This document shows, piece by piece, positions 1 to 9,513 of a stretch of DNA of 64,000 nt. A program made the position numbers and the translations under genes. The DNA is taken from assembly GCF_019320115.1 (NCBI RefSeq), contig NC_089584.1, forward strand, positions 107,215,799 to 107,279,798. Reading direction: 5' to 3'. The stretch comes from Miscanthus floridulus. Taxonomy: Eukaryota > Streptophyta > Magnoliopsida > Poales > Poaceae. The notes beneath the pieces were generated by a model. That model made no database searches. It was not told where the DNA came from and saw only the letters and a list, made by a program, of their open reading frames with translations. How positions within the stretch are numbered: the stretch's first letter is position 1; the number at the start of each line of letters is the position of its first letter.

Positions 1-9
1 TCCTTTCCC

Positions 10-1596
10 ATGGACACCTCAGCCTCCTCCTCGGCCACCAGTGTCGGCACCCTGCCCACGACTGCCACCATGCCTGCCATGAGCGCCGGCGCTGCTGCCC
101 CGATCGTGGCTCACAACTACACCACAGTCAATGTCAAGTCCCACATCCCATTTACCCTGGACCTTCAATCCAACTACTCCAAGTGGGCGTTCTTCTTCAA
201 GTCGCTGTGCGGCAAGTTCGGCCTTCGCTCGCACATCGACGGCTCTGCTCCCCCTCGCCCTGATGATCCTCAGTGGGATGCCGCGGAGTGCTGCGTCCGG
301 GGCTGGATCTCCGGCTCCGTCGACGACTCCGTCCTCGACCTCGCCATGGACGGTGCCGATCCAACCGCCCGTGATCTGTGGGTGGCCATTGAAGGGATCT
401 TCCGCGCCAACCGGGAGCCGCGCACCATCTTCCTCCTCAACGAATTTCACTCCATGGTGCAAGATGACAGCACCATATCGGCGTACTGCCAGCGGCTGAA
501 GATCAAGGCCGCTGCTCTTCGCGACGTCGGCCATCCTGTCCAGGACTCGCAGCTCATCCTCGCCCTTCTGCGTGGCCTCAATCCTCGCTTCTCCAACACC
601 GCCGCCGACATCGCCAACTCAGTTGTACTTCCCACATTCGCCAGAGCCCATGACATGCTGGCACTAAAGGAGCTCCGTCTTGCCAACGACGAAAAGACGG
701 TCGCCAGCACCGCCCTCCTCGCCACCGCCGGCTCTGGCTGCACCAGCCCGGGCGGGTGCCGTGCTCTCGCTGCCACAGCCAACTCTGGAGGTCCACACAA
801 CCCACACGTGACCGGCTACGGCAGCAACAAGGGCGGCGGCGGTGGCAACAGCAGCTGCAGCAAGGGCAAGGGCCGGCATGGCCAATACCGACCCATGGGT
901 CCCTGGATTTGCTACAATCCATGGGCGCCACAGGGCCCTCCTTCGGCTCAGCAGGGCGGCTGGCGCCCAGGCGTGCTTGGCGCCCCTCCTCAGGCTCACA
1001 CGGCCTTCGCACCTACGCAGCCCCCGACGACATTTGCGCCACTCCACGTCTCCCAACAGGCTCCCATGTGGAACCAGGATGGTCTTGTCGCTGTACTCAA
1101 TCAGATGCATCTCCAGGGCCAGCATCCCTGGGTCCTGGATTCCGGCGCCTCCTCCCACATGAGCTCCTCGGATGGTATACTCCTTTCTCGTCATCCTCCT
1201 CACTCTTCCAATACCGTTGGCAATGGTCAAACTCTTCCTATTTCATGTCGTGGAGAGTCTGTTCTTCATACACCAGAGTCAAATTTTCATCTAAATAATG
1301 TCTTAGTTGTCCCATCTCTAGTCTGCAATCTGCTATCTGTCCGTCAATTTACTAGGGACAACAACTGCTCTATAGAATTTGACGCTCTTGGTTTTTTTGT
1401 CAAGGATATCCCGACCCGACGCGTGATGCTTCGCTGCAATAGTGCTGGTGATCTTTACACCTTCCCTGCTGCGTCTTCCGCTCGTAATAGTGGAGATGCC
1501 AAGCGACCTGGATTTTTTGCTTGCAGGTACTATAGTGCCGGTGCGTCCTGCATCTTTGCCCTCTGCTGCTGGGCAGTCACACCACAGTTTCATTGA
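10..1596 (+). pseudogene. copia Gag-protease part of polyprotein
   Basis: Residues about 45-230 form a UBN2-type Gag domain (motifs SNYSKWAFFF, DLWVAIEGIF, LNEFHSMVQDD, CQRLKIKAAALRDVG, LALLRGLNPRF). A Gly/Ser and Pro/Gln-rich stretch follows; I see no CCHC zinc knuckle. The aspartic protease active site is WVLDSGASSHM at about residues 374-384, followed by the usual NNVLVVPSLVCNLLSVRQF and the pre-integrase segment ending LYTFP (near base 1470). After that the frame runs about 40 codons into unrelated sequence and stops at 1594, because the integrase has been deleted. The ATG at 10 is the likely polyprotein start. Gag packages element RNA and the protease processes the polyprotein. Confidence 0.85.
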
Positions 1597-1600
1597 GGAG

Positions 1601-3520
1601 CTGACCGACGACCCTGCGATATTGTTTCACGGCCCCGTACTGCCTGCTGCTCCACCAGCAGCCGATCCACCACCTGCTGCTCCTCCAGCGGCTGTCCTGG
1701 CTCCAGCTGTTGTTCACGCCGCTCCACCAGCTCGAGACATCCGGCTTGTCTACAGCCGGCGTCCCCAGACGCATGACGGGTCCTCTACAGCACCAGGATC
1801 GGCTCCTGCACCTGTTCAGCAGCCTCCTGCCCCTGAACAGCAGGCTACTGCTCCTGTACAGCAGCCACAGGTGCCCGCAGCTCCGCCAGCACCTCCCATA
1901 CAATAGGAACGACGCATCACGCGGACCCAATCTGGGGCCATACCGGTTATGTGGTATGTGGGGCTCTCTGCGACAACCACTCCGTCTCCATTTCCCGCCA
2001 ACTACCGTAGCGGTTTGGCTGATCCAAACTGGCGTGCGGCCATGGCTGAGTACAAGGCGCTCATCGACAACGGGACATGGCGCCTCGTGCCCCGGCCACC
2101 CGGCGCCAACGTGGTCACAGGCAAGTGGATATTCAAGCACAAGTACCACTCCGACGATACCCTCGCTCACCACAAGGCTAGCTGGGTGGTTCGTGGCTTC
2201 TCCCAGCACCACAGCATCGACTACGACGAGACATTCAGCCCGGTGGTCAAACCAGCAACCATCCGGGCTGTCCTCAGCATTGCTGCCTCACGCGCCTGGC
2301 CTATTCATCAGCTAGACGTCAAGAACGCTTTTCTCCATGGACATCTGGAGGAGACCGTCTACTGCCAGCAGCCCCCAAGCTTCGTCGACCCTGTTTTTCC
2401 TGATCATGTGTGTCTGTTGCAGCGCTCCCTCTACGGCCTGAAGCGGGCTCCCCGAGCCTGGTACCAGCGTTTTGCGACATACATCCGCCAGCTCGGCTTT
2501 GTCGCCTCGATTTCCGACACCTCCCTCTTTGTCTACAAAGACAGGACCAGTATCGCCTACCTGCTTCTGTACGTCGACGACATCGTCCTTACTGCGTCCT
2601 CGACGGCATTTCTACAGCAGATCATTGGGCGCCTCCACTCTAAGTTTGCCATGACTGACCTGGGCGCACTCCATCACTTCCTCGGCATCTCCGTCACTCG
2701 CTCCGCCGACGGCTTGTTGTTATCACAGCGACAGTGCGCCGTTGAGCTCCTTCAACGCGCCGGCATGGCTGAGTGTCACTCTACGACGACACCTGTTGAC
2801 ACTCATGCCAAGCTATCCGCCACCGCCAGTGCCCCTGTTGCTGATCCGTCCACATACCGGAGCCTTGCTGGCGCACTCCAGTACCTCACGCTGACTCGTC
2901 CTGACTTGGCATATGTCGTCCAACAGGTGTGCCTCTTCATGCATGATCCCCGCGAGCCGCACCTCTCGCTGATCAAGCGGATTCTCCGCTACCTGAAGGG
3001 CACTCTCTCCTTCGGCCTCCACATTGGTGTCGGCCCTGTTCAGTCACTGGTCGCCTACTCCAATGCCGACTGGGCTGGCTGCCCAAATTCTCGGCGCTCC
3101 ACCTCCGTCTATTGTGTCTACCTCGGCGACAATCTGATTTCTTGGTCCTCCAAGCGTCAGACCACGGTCTCCCGCTCCAGTGTAGAAGCAGAGTACCGTG
3201 CTATTGCTCATGTGGTGGCCGAGTGTTGCTGGTTGCGCCAGCTCCTGCAGGAGCTCCATGTCTCCATTGCTTCGGCGACGGTTGTCTGCTGCGACAATGT
3301 CAGCGCTGTCTACATGACAACCAACCCCGTTCATCATCGTCGCACGAAGCACATTGAGATTGATATTCACTTCGTCTATGAGAAGGTCGCCTTGGGACAA
3401 GTTCGGGTTCTTCATGTGTCGTCCTCTTACCAGTTCGCAGACATCATGACCAAGGGCCTTCCTGTACAGCTATTTACTGAGTTCAGGTCCAGTCTATGCG
3501 TCCGGGATCCTCCCGCTTAG
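1601..3520 (+). pseudogene. copia reverse transcriptase-RNase H part of polyprotein
   Basis: A proline/alanine/glutamine-rich linker (about 1620-1905) is in another frame from the RT. The RT frame is open from 1949 to the stop at 3518-3520. RT motifs in order: EYKALIDNGTWRLVPRP, KWIFKHKY, ETFSPVVKPATIRAVLSIA, QLDVKNAFLHG, QRSLYGLKRAPRAWYQRF and the catalytic YVDDIVLTA (about 2569-2595). RNase H follows with SSVEAEYRAIAH, the CDN dipeptide region, KHIEIDIHFV and DIMTKGLP. These are all typical of RVT_2 plus copia RNase H. There is no stop within RT or RNase H. The first Met at 1949 is not a real start; in the intact element this is internal to one polyprotein. Confidence 0.88.
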
Positions 3521-3532
3521 ACTACGGGCGGG

Positions 3533-3674
3533 TATTAGGCAGGTCTATGTGTGATTAGCTATAATTAGCACCTGCTATGTATACTTGATTGTATTCCTTG
3601 TATACCCAGCCATATTAGCTATATATATGAAGGTCACCCCCCCCCCCATATTGGGTGTGAGGTGTGTCTCTACA
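3533..3674 (+). repeat. copia 3' LTR (142 bp)
   Basis: It begins TATTAGGCAGG directly after the purine tract GGGCGGG and ends ...GTCTCTACA. The expected TG start is mutated to TA. It holds a TATATATATGAAGG TATA-like region and a C10 run (3638-3647). The partner LTR and TSD lie outside the window, so the end is inferred from the CA terminus. Confidence 0.55.
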
Positions 3675-4256
3675 CTTTAGGGTGAAGTCACTTATAAGTT
3701 TGAGGGTTGGGCTTATCTGAGAGGTGCCTCACTTAGCCTGGCATGACACCCAATGTTCAGTTAGCTACCCCATCAGAAGGTGCCAAATGATCACACTAGA
3801 ACACTGTGCATCAAATAGGACTGGGATACATTTCTGCATGGTTATTGTATAGGGACTAAAAAGAAACACATGTAATGCATTTAGTTTCGACCTTTCAGAT
3901 GTCAAGATCTAAGACTGTTAAAATCAAAGCAAAAGCCAAAATCACATAGAAAATGGAAGTACAGCGGCCTGTTGATAATAACGGACTTGTATGCCTCCTT
4001 CTACCTTAACCATGATTGCAGTAGAGATAAACAATGTTGGATGCTCATGTCATCCTAACAACACTAAAGCATTTGAGACCACATAAACCAATGACAGAAA
4101 CTGTATGTCCATCTGACCTTACTAATAACCAAAAAAATTCGACCTGCCGGGGGGGGGGGGGGGCTAAGACAGCCCCCCTGGGCATTATACTTAATATAGA
4201 AGATAACCTTCTCACGCAGGTCGAGAAAACCCCTGAATCCCCTGCCTCACCCATAC
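3675..4256. other. Unassigned interval with a 15-bp poly(G) run
   Basis: No gene is recognised here. The stretch is AT-rich with one G homopolymer (about 4149-4163). The run is followed by GGCTAAGACAGCCCCCCTGG and a sequence ending in the LINE fragment. It may include the remnant of another inserted element, but no terminal repeats are visible. Confidence 0.4.
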
Positions 4257-5477
4257 ACAGCAGCCTTGGGATCCATAACCTCGAACTCCTTGGCTGGGCT
4301 TTAAGGATCAGATGGCTGTGGGCCAATAAAACAGACCCCTCTAGGCCTTGGGCAGGACTCCCAATTCAAATCCCTCAAAATGCCCAACCTCTGTTTAATG
4401 TTGCAGTAGATGCCATTGTGGGAAATGGCGAGAAAATTCTGTTTTGGAAAGATCGTTGGTTGGATGAGCGGATAGCTGAGATAGCCCCTAATTTAGTGAA
4501 ATCGGTCCATAAGCAAACTGCTAAGAGGAGGACGGTGGCTCAAGCACTCCTGAATCGAAAATGGGTGGCGGATATCAAAGGGGCCCTTACTGTGAAGGTT
4601 CTTGAATAGCCTACAGATCTGGGATTTAGTGGATGGATTGACATTGCAGCAGGACGTGCCAGATCAACTTAGATGGAAGTTTACACAGTCTGGTTTATAT
4701 AGCAGTAAATCGGACTATGCTGCATTCTTATTTGGAACCATTAAGTTTGGTTCCTAGAGAAGGAGTTGGAAAAGCTGGGCACCCCCACGATGAAAGTTTT
4801 TATGGCTGGTGTTTCACAACCGGTGCTGGACGGCTGATCGCCTAGCAAAGCGCAGCCTACCCCATCCGGAGGCTTGTCCTTTCTGTGATTAGGCTGAGGA
4901 GTTGATTCACCATTTGCTGGTTGGATGTGTTTTCACTCGTCAAGTCTGGGTCATGATTCTTCAGCACCTAGGCCTATTTAACTTGGCACCAGGAGGCACA
5001 GAGTCCCGTTCCTCTGGTTTGTGGAAGAAAGCAAGTTCAGCTGTACCAAAAGACTTGCGGAAGGGTCTCAATTCCCTGAAAAAACCCGGTGGCTTAGGAG
5101 ATCTGGAAACACCGTAATGCATGTGTATTTGAGAAGCTGAGGCCAAATGTGCAGGAGGTATTTAGGGCTGTTAACACGGAATGTGGTTTGTGGTGTATGG
5201 TAGGTGCCTCTAAGCTCCGTGATCTCCTGGCCAGGTCACTGACCTCTGGAGTTTAAGTTCCATAGAGGTTCTGGTCGTCTGTTTTTTAGTACTTGTCGTA
5301 GCTGTAACCTAGTTCTGTCTGTGTGTGTGAGGGGGTGGGTGGGTGGGGGGTGGGGGGTGGGGGGGGGGGGGGGGGGGGGGGGTTACTCGGTAAGGTTCTT
5401 GCCAGACTTGTGTACTAGTTTTTATCTACCTTAATGAAATGACACGTAGGTCTCCTGCGTAGTTCGAGAAAAAAAAA
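4257..5477 (+). mobile_element. LINE (plant L1-type) retrotransposon, 5'-truncated
   Basis: The translated fragments LGIHNLELLGWALRIRWLW, NVAVDAIVGNGEKILFWKDRWL and AKRRTVAQALLNRKWVADIKGAL are the conserved post-RT region of plant LINEs. Downstream, in shifted frames to about 5100, come the zf-RVT cysteine/histidine segment (ACPFC-like, IHHLLVGCVFTRQVW) and the terminal tail. The first 350 bases are open (4034-4609) and the rest is broken by frameshifts. A 3' UTR with a long G-rich tract ends CTCCTGCGTAGTTCGAG followed by A9 (5469-5477), the poly(A) expected of target-primed reverse transcription. Endonuclease and RT core are missing, typical of 5' truncation. Confidence 0.85.
5327..5382 (+). 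repeat. G-rich (GGGTGGG)n/poly(G) tract in LINE 3' UTR
   Basis: About 55 bases are almost only G with scattered T (GGGGGTGGGTGGGTGGGGGG pattern, then an unbroken G run). Many overlapping four-run sets satisfy the G-quadruplex motif on the coding strand. Homopolymer length may not be exact in the assembly. Confidence 0.85.
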
Positions 5478-5662
5478 CAGCGGCATCGTTGCCCATGTGA
5501 GACTGGGCCGGCTTTAGACCTGTGCTTTGACATGGGACAAACGAGCGGAATTTTTTAACCTCAGCAGCCCGCCTGAAATTCACTCCCACGGGGAGTCGAA
5601 CTCAGGACATGAGGAGTGCTACTGAAGCCACCTAGCCAACTCCGCTAGAGGCTCTTTCGCGA
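5468..5662 (-). mobile_element. tRNA-derived SINE (Au-like)
   Basis: On the minus strand the sequence has an internal RNA polymerase III promoter: box A TAGCGGAGTTGG (5647-5636) and box B GTTCGACTCC (5601-5592). The 35-bp spacing is right for a tRNA-derived head. A tRNA-unrelated body of about 110 bp follows and ends in a T tract on the minus strand, which is the same A9 tract that ends the LINE on the plus strand. The family name is tentative. No cloverleaf with a closed acceptor stem is seen, so this is not an active tRNA gene. Confidence 0.7.
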
Positions 5663-5790
5663 TCTTACTAATGACAAGCAATTGCAAACAAGGAACATAA
5701 CCAATAAGGCCTAAAAAGGAAACAGAAAATAACCAACATGGCCTAAAGAAGAAACGGACCATAACGAACAAATAAATGCATAAATCTTAC

Positions 5791-5863
5791 TGAAGTCGAA
5801 GATTTCGCCCCTGCTGCCACCAGTACACTTAACTTTCACTGCCTGTCTCAAAACCATGTCATC
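5791..5863 (-). CDS. Possible later exon of the same minus-strand gene
   Basis: Between an acceptor (TATGTTAG, AG at 5865-5864) and a good donor (TTCA|GTAAGA, GT at 5790-5789) lies a 73-bp open segment. It reads DDMVLRQAVKVKCTGG then SRGEIFDF. Codon composition and flanking T-rich introns fit a small exon. I cannot match it to a known SUMO-protease segment, so membership is inferred only from strand and position. Confidence 0.3.
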
Positions 5864-6470
5864 CTAACATAATTAAAAGGAAACGTAAGGTTGCTACATG
5901 GGAGAAAATGAAACAAGCTAAAAATACAAATGTACTTGATGCAAGCCCAGAAAACAGCAATATGTGATCTCAAGGTACTCTTTTTTATTTACTCATGTTA
6001 GCCATTCTGATCATAAAAACAAAAACTCTCCTTTCAAGCCCAAACAAACATCATCACGGGAAAGATGCTTATATATCCACTTAAATCTTTTATTGCTAAT
6101 CCATGATATTATCATTTGGATCTTTCAATCTCTCAATGACATAAGCCAAATTTTATTATACTTTCGTTTATCAGATACAAGCAAACATCTCAATTTATCC
6201 ACTGAGGAACTGAACCTAGCCCATTTGCTGAGTAAAATGTGTATTCAGATTGAACTCTCCAACTCCAATTTGGATGGCTATTTCTTCTAAATGAAAAAGA
6301 CACCTCGTTTCTCCTAGGATGATTCCAATTACAGATGTAATTTCAATTGCTCGCTGAAAGCAACGAAAAAACACAATATTTATCCAAAACCTTACACTAA
6401 ACCCCAACATTTGTGAAATCCTTGAGACACCCTAACAGATGATTCATGCAGCCCAATCACTAACCCAACT

Positions 6471-6600
6471 GTCCGTAAGCCTGATATCAACCGAACCCAA
6501 AACAGAAAGGGGGAAAAACACTGAAGCAAACCACTGTCAGTAAGCCTGATATCAACCGAACCCAAAACCAGAAAGGGGGGAAAACACTGAAGCGAACCCG
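6471..6600. repeat. 65-bp tandem duplication in putative intron 1
   Basis: The segments 6471-6535 and 6536-6600 both contain GTAAGCCTGATATCAACCGA followed by ACCCAAAAC(C)AGAAAGGGGG and ACACTGAAGC. They differ at only a few bases. This is a short direct duplication immediately downstream of the exon 1 donor. Confidence 0.85.
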
Positions 6601-6632
6601 AAACTACTACGCAAAGCCCACATTTTCCTCAC

Positions 6633-6974
6633 CTTCCACTGTCTGGCCCTCCGTCGTTCCAGCTCCTTCTTCATCTGGAGGACGCGTGCCTGCATCTTCT
6701 CGCCACCATCCGGCGTCCTCTGGAGTATACCCTGCTTCGCCATCCCTTCGCAGCGGCTAATATGGACCTGTAATTGTTGATCATTCATGTGCAAGAATTC
6801 CGCCGTGCCTCCGCCATGGTCGCTGTCGGCGTCGGCGTCGGCATGCGCCGCCGCCGCGGGACATGGCGTAACGGACGGAGAGGATGAGCCGACGACCTCC
6901 GACTCCACCGCCGGGGAATCGGGGGGCATCGCCTGTCGCCAGTCGATGATGATTCCGCCGTTCTGCGCGGACAT
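6633..6974 (-). CDS. Exon 1 of an OTS/ULP1D-like SUMO protease gene (or fragment)
   Basis: From ATG at 6974 the frame encodes 114 codons to a canonical donor (AAG|GTGAGG, GT at 6632-6631, phase 0). The N-terminus has IIIDWRQAM, then an acidic/Ala-rich low-complexity stretch (codons about 20-55). It then has LHMNDQQLQVHISRCEG and GILQRTPDGGEKMQARVLQM, ending in a basic KKELERRRARQ helix. This layout (IDW motif, low-complexity spacer, DxxLxxxxxR, PDxGEK, charged helix) is that of the N-terminal region of plant OVERLY TOLERANT TO SALT (ULP1C/1D) SUMO proteases. Those nuclear cysteine proteases remove SUMO from substrates. The catalytic C-terminal peptidase domain is not visible in the window, so the gene may continue beyond interrupting insertions or be truncated. 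Identification is by memory of family motifs. Confidence 0.55.
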
Positions 6975-7089
6975 TGCCGGGGCGCCGCCGGGTGGGTGGG
7001 GCGGGGGCGGGGCCGCAGGGGAGGCTTCTGTTCAGGCGATCAAACGGGGCCAGGGGGAGGGTTTTCTCGGATGTCTCCGAAGTAACTCA

Positions 7090-7456
7090 GGTACCGTTCC
7101 ACCTCATTTTGTAAAAATTTTCGAGATTTCCCCGTCGCATCGAATCTTTAGACGCATGTATGAAGCATTAAATATAAATAAAAAATAAAACTAATTATAA
7201 GTTTTGATGAAATTTACGAGACGAATCTTTTAAACCTAATTAGACTATGATTGGACACTAAGGCGCCGTTCGCTGGTCTGATTTTTTCGACCAGCCGGCT
7301 GCTTCTCTCACAAATTACTGTGCATCTTTCAGCCGCTACAGTATTTCTCTCTCACACAACTAGACAGTTTCAGCCAGTCAAACGGGGCCTAATTGCAAAA
7401 TAACAGCGAAAGTGCTACAGTACCGTTTCTCAAAAAATTTCGCCAACTAAATAAGG
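7090..7456. mobile_element. Tourist-like MITE, interrupted
   Basis: The core matches the abundant grass MITE that recurs at 23815, 26005 and 27285: CATCGAATCTTTAGACGCATG, AAGCATTAAATATA, ACGAGACGAATCTTTT, CTAATTAGACTATGATTGGAC and GCGAAAGTGCTACAG. Ends are degenerate. It lies 120-480 bp upstream of the SUMO-protease-like start codon and is split by a second MITE. Confidence 0.75.
7262..7389. mobile_element. Nested Tourist-like MITE (128 bp, TSD TAA)
   Basis: Terminal inverted repeats are GGCGCCGTTCGCTGGTC and, at the other end, the complement of GGCCCCGTTTGACTGGC. They are flanked by TAA at 7259-7261 and 7390-7392. It interrupts the older MITE between TTGGACAC and TTGCAAAATAAC, which are contiguous in the other copies. 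Confidence 0.8.
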
Positions 7457-9098
7457 CATTTATCCTCGCTATTTCCAATAGTAGTGGTGTATTGGTGCGA
7501 CTACCGGTGATGTCCGATAATAAAGCAATCCCTAATGGCAATCAAACATGAGGGTTGTATATATTGTTTTCTTAGTTTCTATTAAAAACAGAAATCTCTT
7601 TTTCAGTTGCTGAGATTCTCTTTGAGAGTTCTGCCTAATCCGTGTGCCTCAACTCTCTCGTCTCTTTGTTTTATTTTATTCTTCATTAATCTTTTCCCTC
7701 TATAGAGGATTATATTTTGTTTCATCGTAGCATGTCTGCCACCTAACAATCTTTATTCAGCACTCTTCGTGTGCCGCTTCGCATTCTCAACATAAGGTTT
7801 CTATTTGAACTCTTCTAACTAATTAATTTTCTTGCATAGCTAATTTAGCTTTTTTCTCATGAATATCTCTTCTTTTGTTGCTTGTCGGTTTCTTTAATCT
7901 CTCTCTTTTCTTGTATGAATAACTATAAATTCCTGTAGTTACTTCATCCTTTCAATTAGTTTCCTTGCATGGCTGATGATGGACTACATTCACTGCTAAT
8001 CTTATCGGCAAATGCGTGTGCAATAAGAGTCGTGATGCTATCTTTTCTCACCCTCTGTCTAAGCACTCTTCCACTACAACCCCTCCTTGAGCCCTAACGA
8101 CTCCGCCCCATTTTCCCGCGCTAGCTACTACCACCACCTTCCTATGTAGTTCTAACGGTTCAGAGCTCCTTCGCCCACTAACACTTACTCATTCAACTAT
8201 AGCACGTGTGTCGTCATCACGCTTGTGACTTAGCGATTCTCTTAAGCCAATGACCTCACGTAAGCACCAAACCACCAAATCCTAAATTTAAATTTAAAGT
8301 AAGTTGGTGACCAATGGGCAATGGCTAATCAATATTTTAAGCAACTAAACATGAGTAAATTTGTTTAGCCAAACACTACTCTTAGTTATTCAGGTGTTTC
8401 TTCTCCATCACTCATCTTGATTGCTTTTTTCTCATGACTCTAAAACTTAATGAGATCTAGCCCATAAAGATTAGCCTCCTCCTACGAGTTAAATCTATAA
8501 TTTTATTTAGGGGTCTCAAAAATATGGTTATAGATTTGTGCGGGTTTTGAGGATTTTTAAAAAATAAAGCCAACAAAAATATGTTGGGCTATATAAATGA
8601 AAAACATTAAAAAAAGAACGAAAATATGTTTGGTTTATCACGAGGATACCTAACGGATAAGGCAGTGCGATAGAAAAAAAGATGGGCAATCTAAAGGTGG
8701 GACGTCAAATGAGAGTTGTAACTTAGTGGTAAGCTGCAAACCCGAATTCAAGGTATTAGCCTTGGTCAGGCATCGGGAGCATCATAGCCTAGATAAGGCG
8801 AGAATGAGAAAGAAGACTGGAGGAGGAGATATGATTAAGAATTCCAGTGACCAAATGGTGAGTTGTAGACAAACTCTTGACCTTTACATAAGTTTCCGCC
8901 TATATGAATTGAAGTATTGAAACTCATTTTTATGATAAGACGAGATAGAGGCATCGTATGTACATTTTTGTTATTATAGATTTTCAAAAGAAAAAAATCA
9001 AATTTTATATGCGTGTTGCCAACATCACATAGAGGATATTTTTTATTATTTTTATATACTACAACGATTACTTTGGACCAACGAATATAATCATGAGT
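7457..9098. other. Intergenic, no gene seen
   Basis: AT-rich DNA with stops in all frames; no terminal repeats, RNA gene or protein similarity that I recognise. Confidence 0.6.
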
Positions 9099-9103
9099 GG
9101 AAC

Positions 9104-9499
9104 TGTCAAGGGCCCGGGCGCCTAGGGTTGGAGACCCTTGGCTTCTCAGCTGGTAGCTTGAACCGGGTAATGGAGGTGCCAGGGTTTTTGCCTGGCAACC
9201 ACAGCAGAGGTGAGATTAAGAAGAGAGAGAGATTTGGAGATAACTTGTTTCTTGATTCCTTCCTTCAATGGGTACAGGATACATATAGGAGCTCTGCTCC
9301 ATTGCTACTTGTGTCAGCCATTAACTAGCTGGCTAATTAATTTCTTACTCTTTACTACTACTTAATTGTCTTAGAAACTGTAGCCCTTCCAGCCGCCTAA
9401 ACCTCCTGGGGTTCTGCCAGGCCATGCGCCCCCTTGGGGACTGCCCCGGCTGTACCTCGTGTTCGAGGCCGGCGGCTGTACTGTTGGCCCCACATGACA
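9104..9499 (-). repeat. Chromovirus 3' LTR (396 bp)
   Basis: TG...CA terminus and near-identity to 15656-16014. It carries an extra segment near 9452-9488 (GGCTGTACCTCGTGTTCGAG region) that is missing from the 5' LTR. Confidence 0.93.
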
Positions 9500-9513
9500 T
9501 CTCTCCCCCCTCG
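9500..9513 (-). other. Chromovirus polypurine tract
   Basis: On the minus strand GAGGGGGGAGAGA sits directly before the 3' LTR, the expected primer for plus-strand DNA synthesis. Confidence 0.8.

Larger units (their letters stand above)
1..3674 (+). mobile_element. Ty1-copia LTR retrotransposon, partial, integrase deleted
   Basis: The order Gag, aspartic protease, (integrase missing), reverse transcriptase, RNase H, polypurine tract (GGGCGGG, 3526-3532), short 3' LTR is that of Pseudoviridae-type plant elements. The 5' LTR lies beyond the left edge. Between the protease end near 1500 and the proline-rich linker near 1600 the whole integrase is absent, so this copy could move only with integrase supplied in trans. 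The RT/RNase H frame is open for 523 codons, which suggests a fairly recent copy. Confidence 0.9.

Noticed and set aside
19..1593. Several 100-190 codon minus-strand and alternate-frame open frames over the copia Gag
   Set aside because: They overlap the well-supported Gag-protease frame in GC-rich DNA, show no domain motifs and are composition shadows.
5592..5647. A tRNA gene on the minus strand
   Set aside because: Box A and box B are present, but the acceptor and anticodon arms do not close and a SINE body follows; called a SINE instead.
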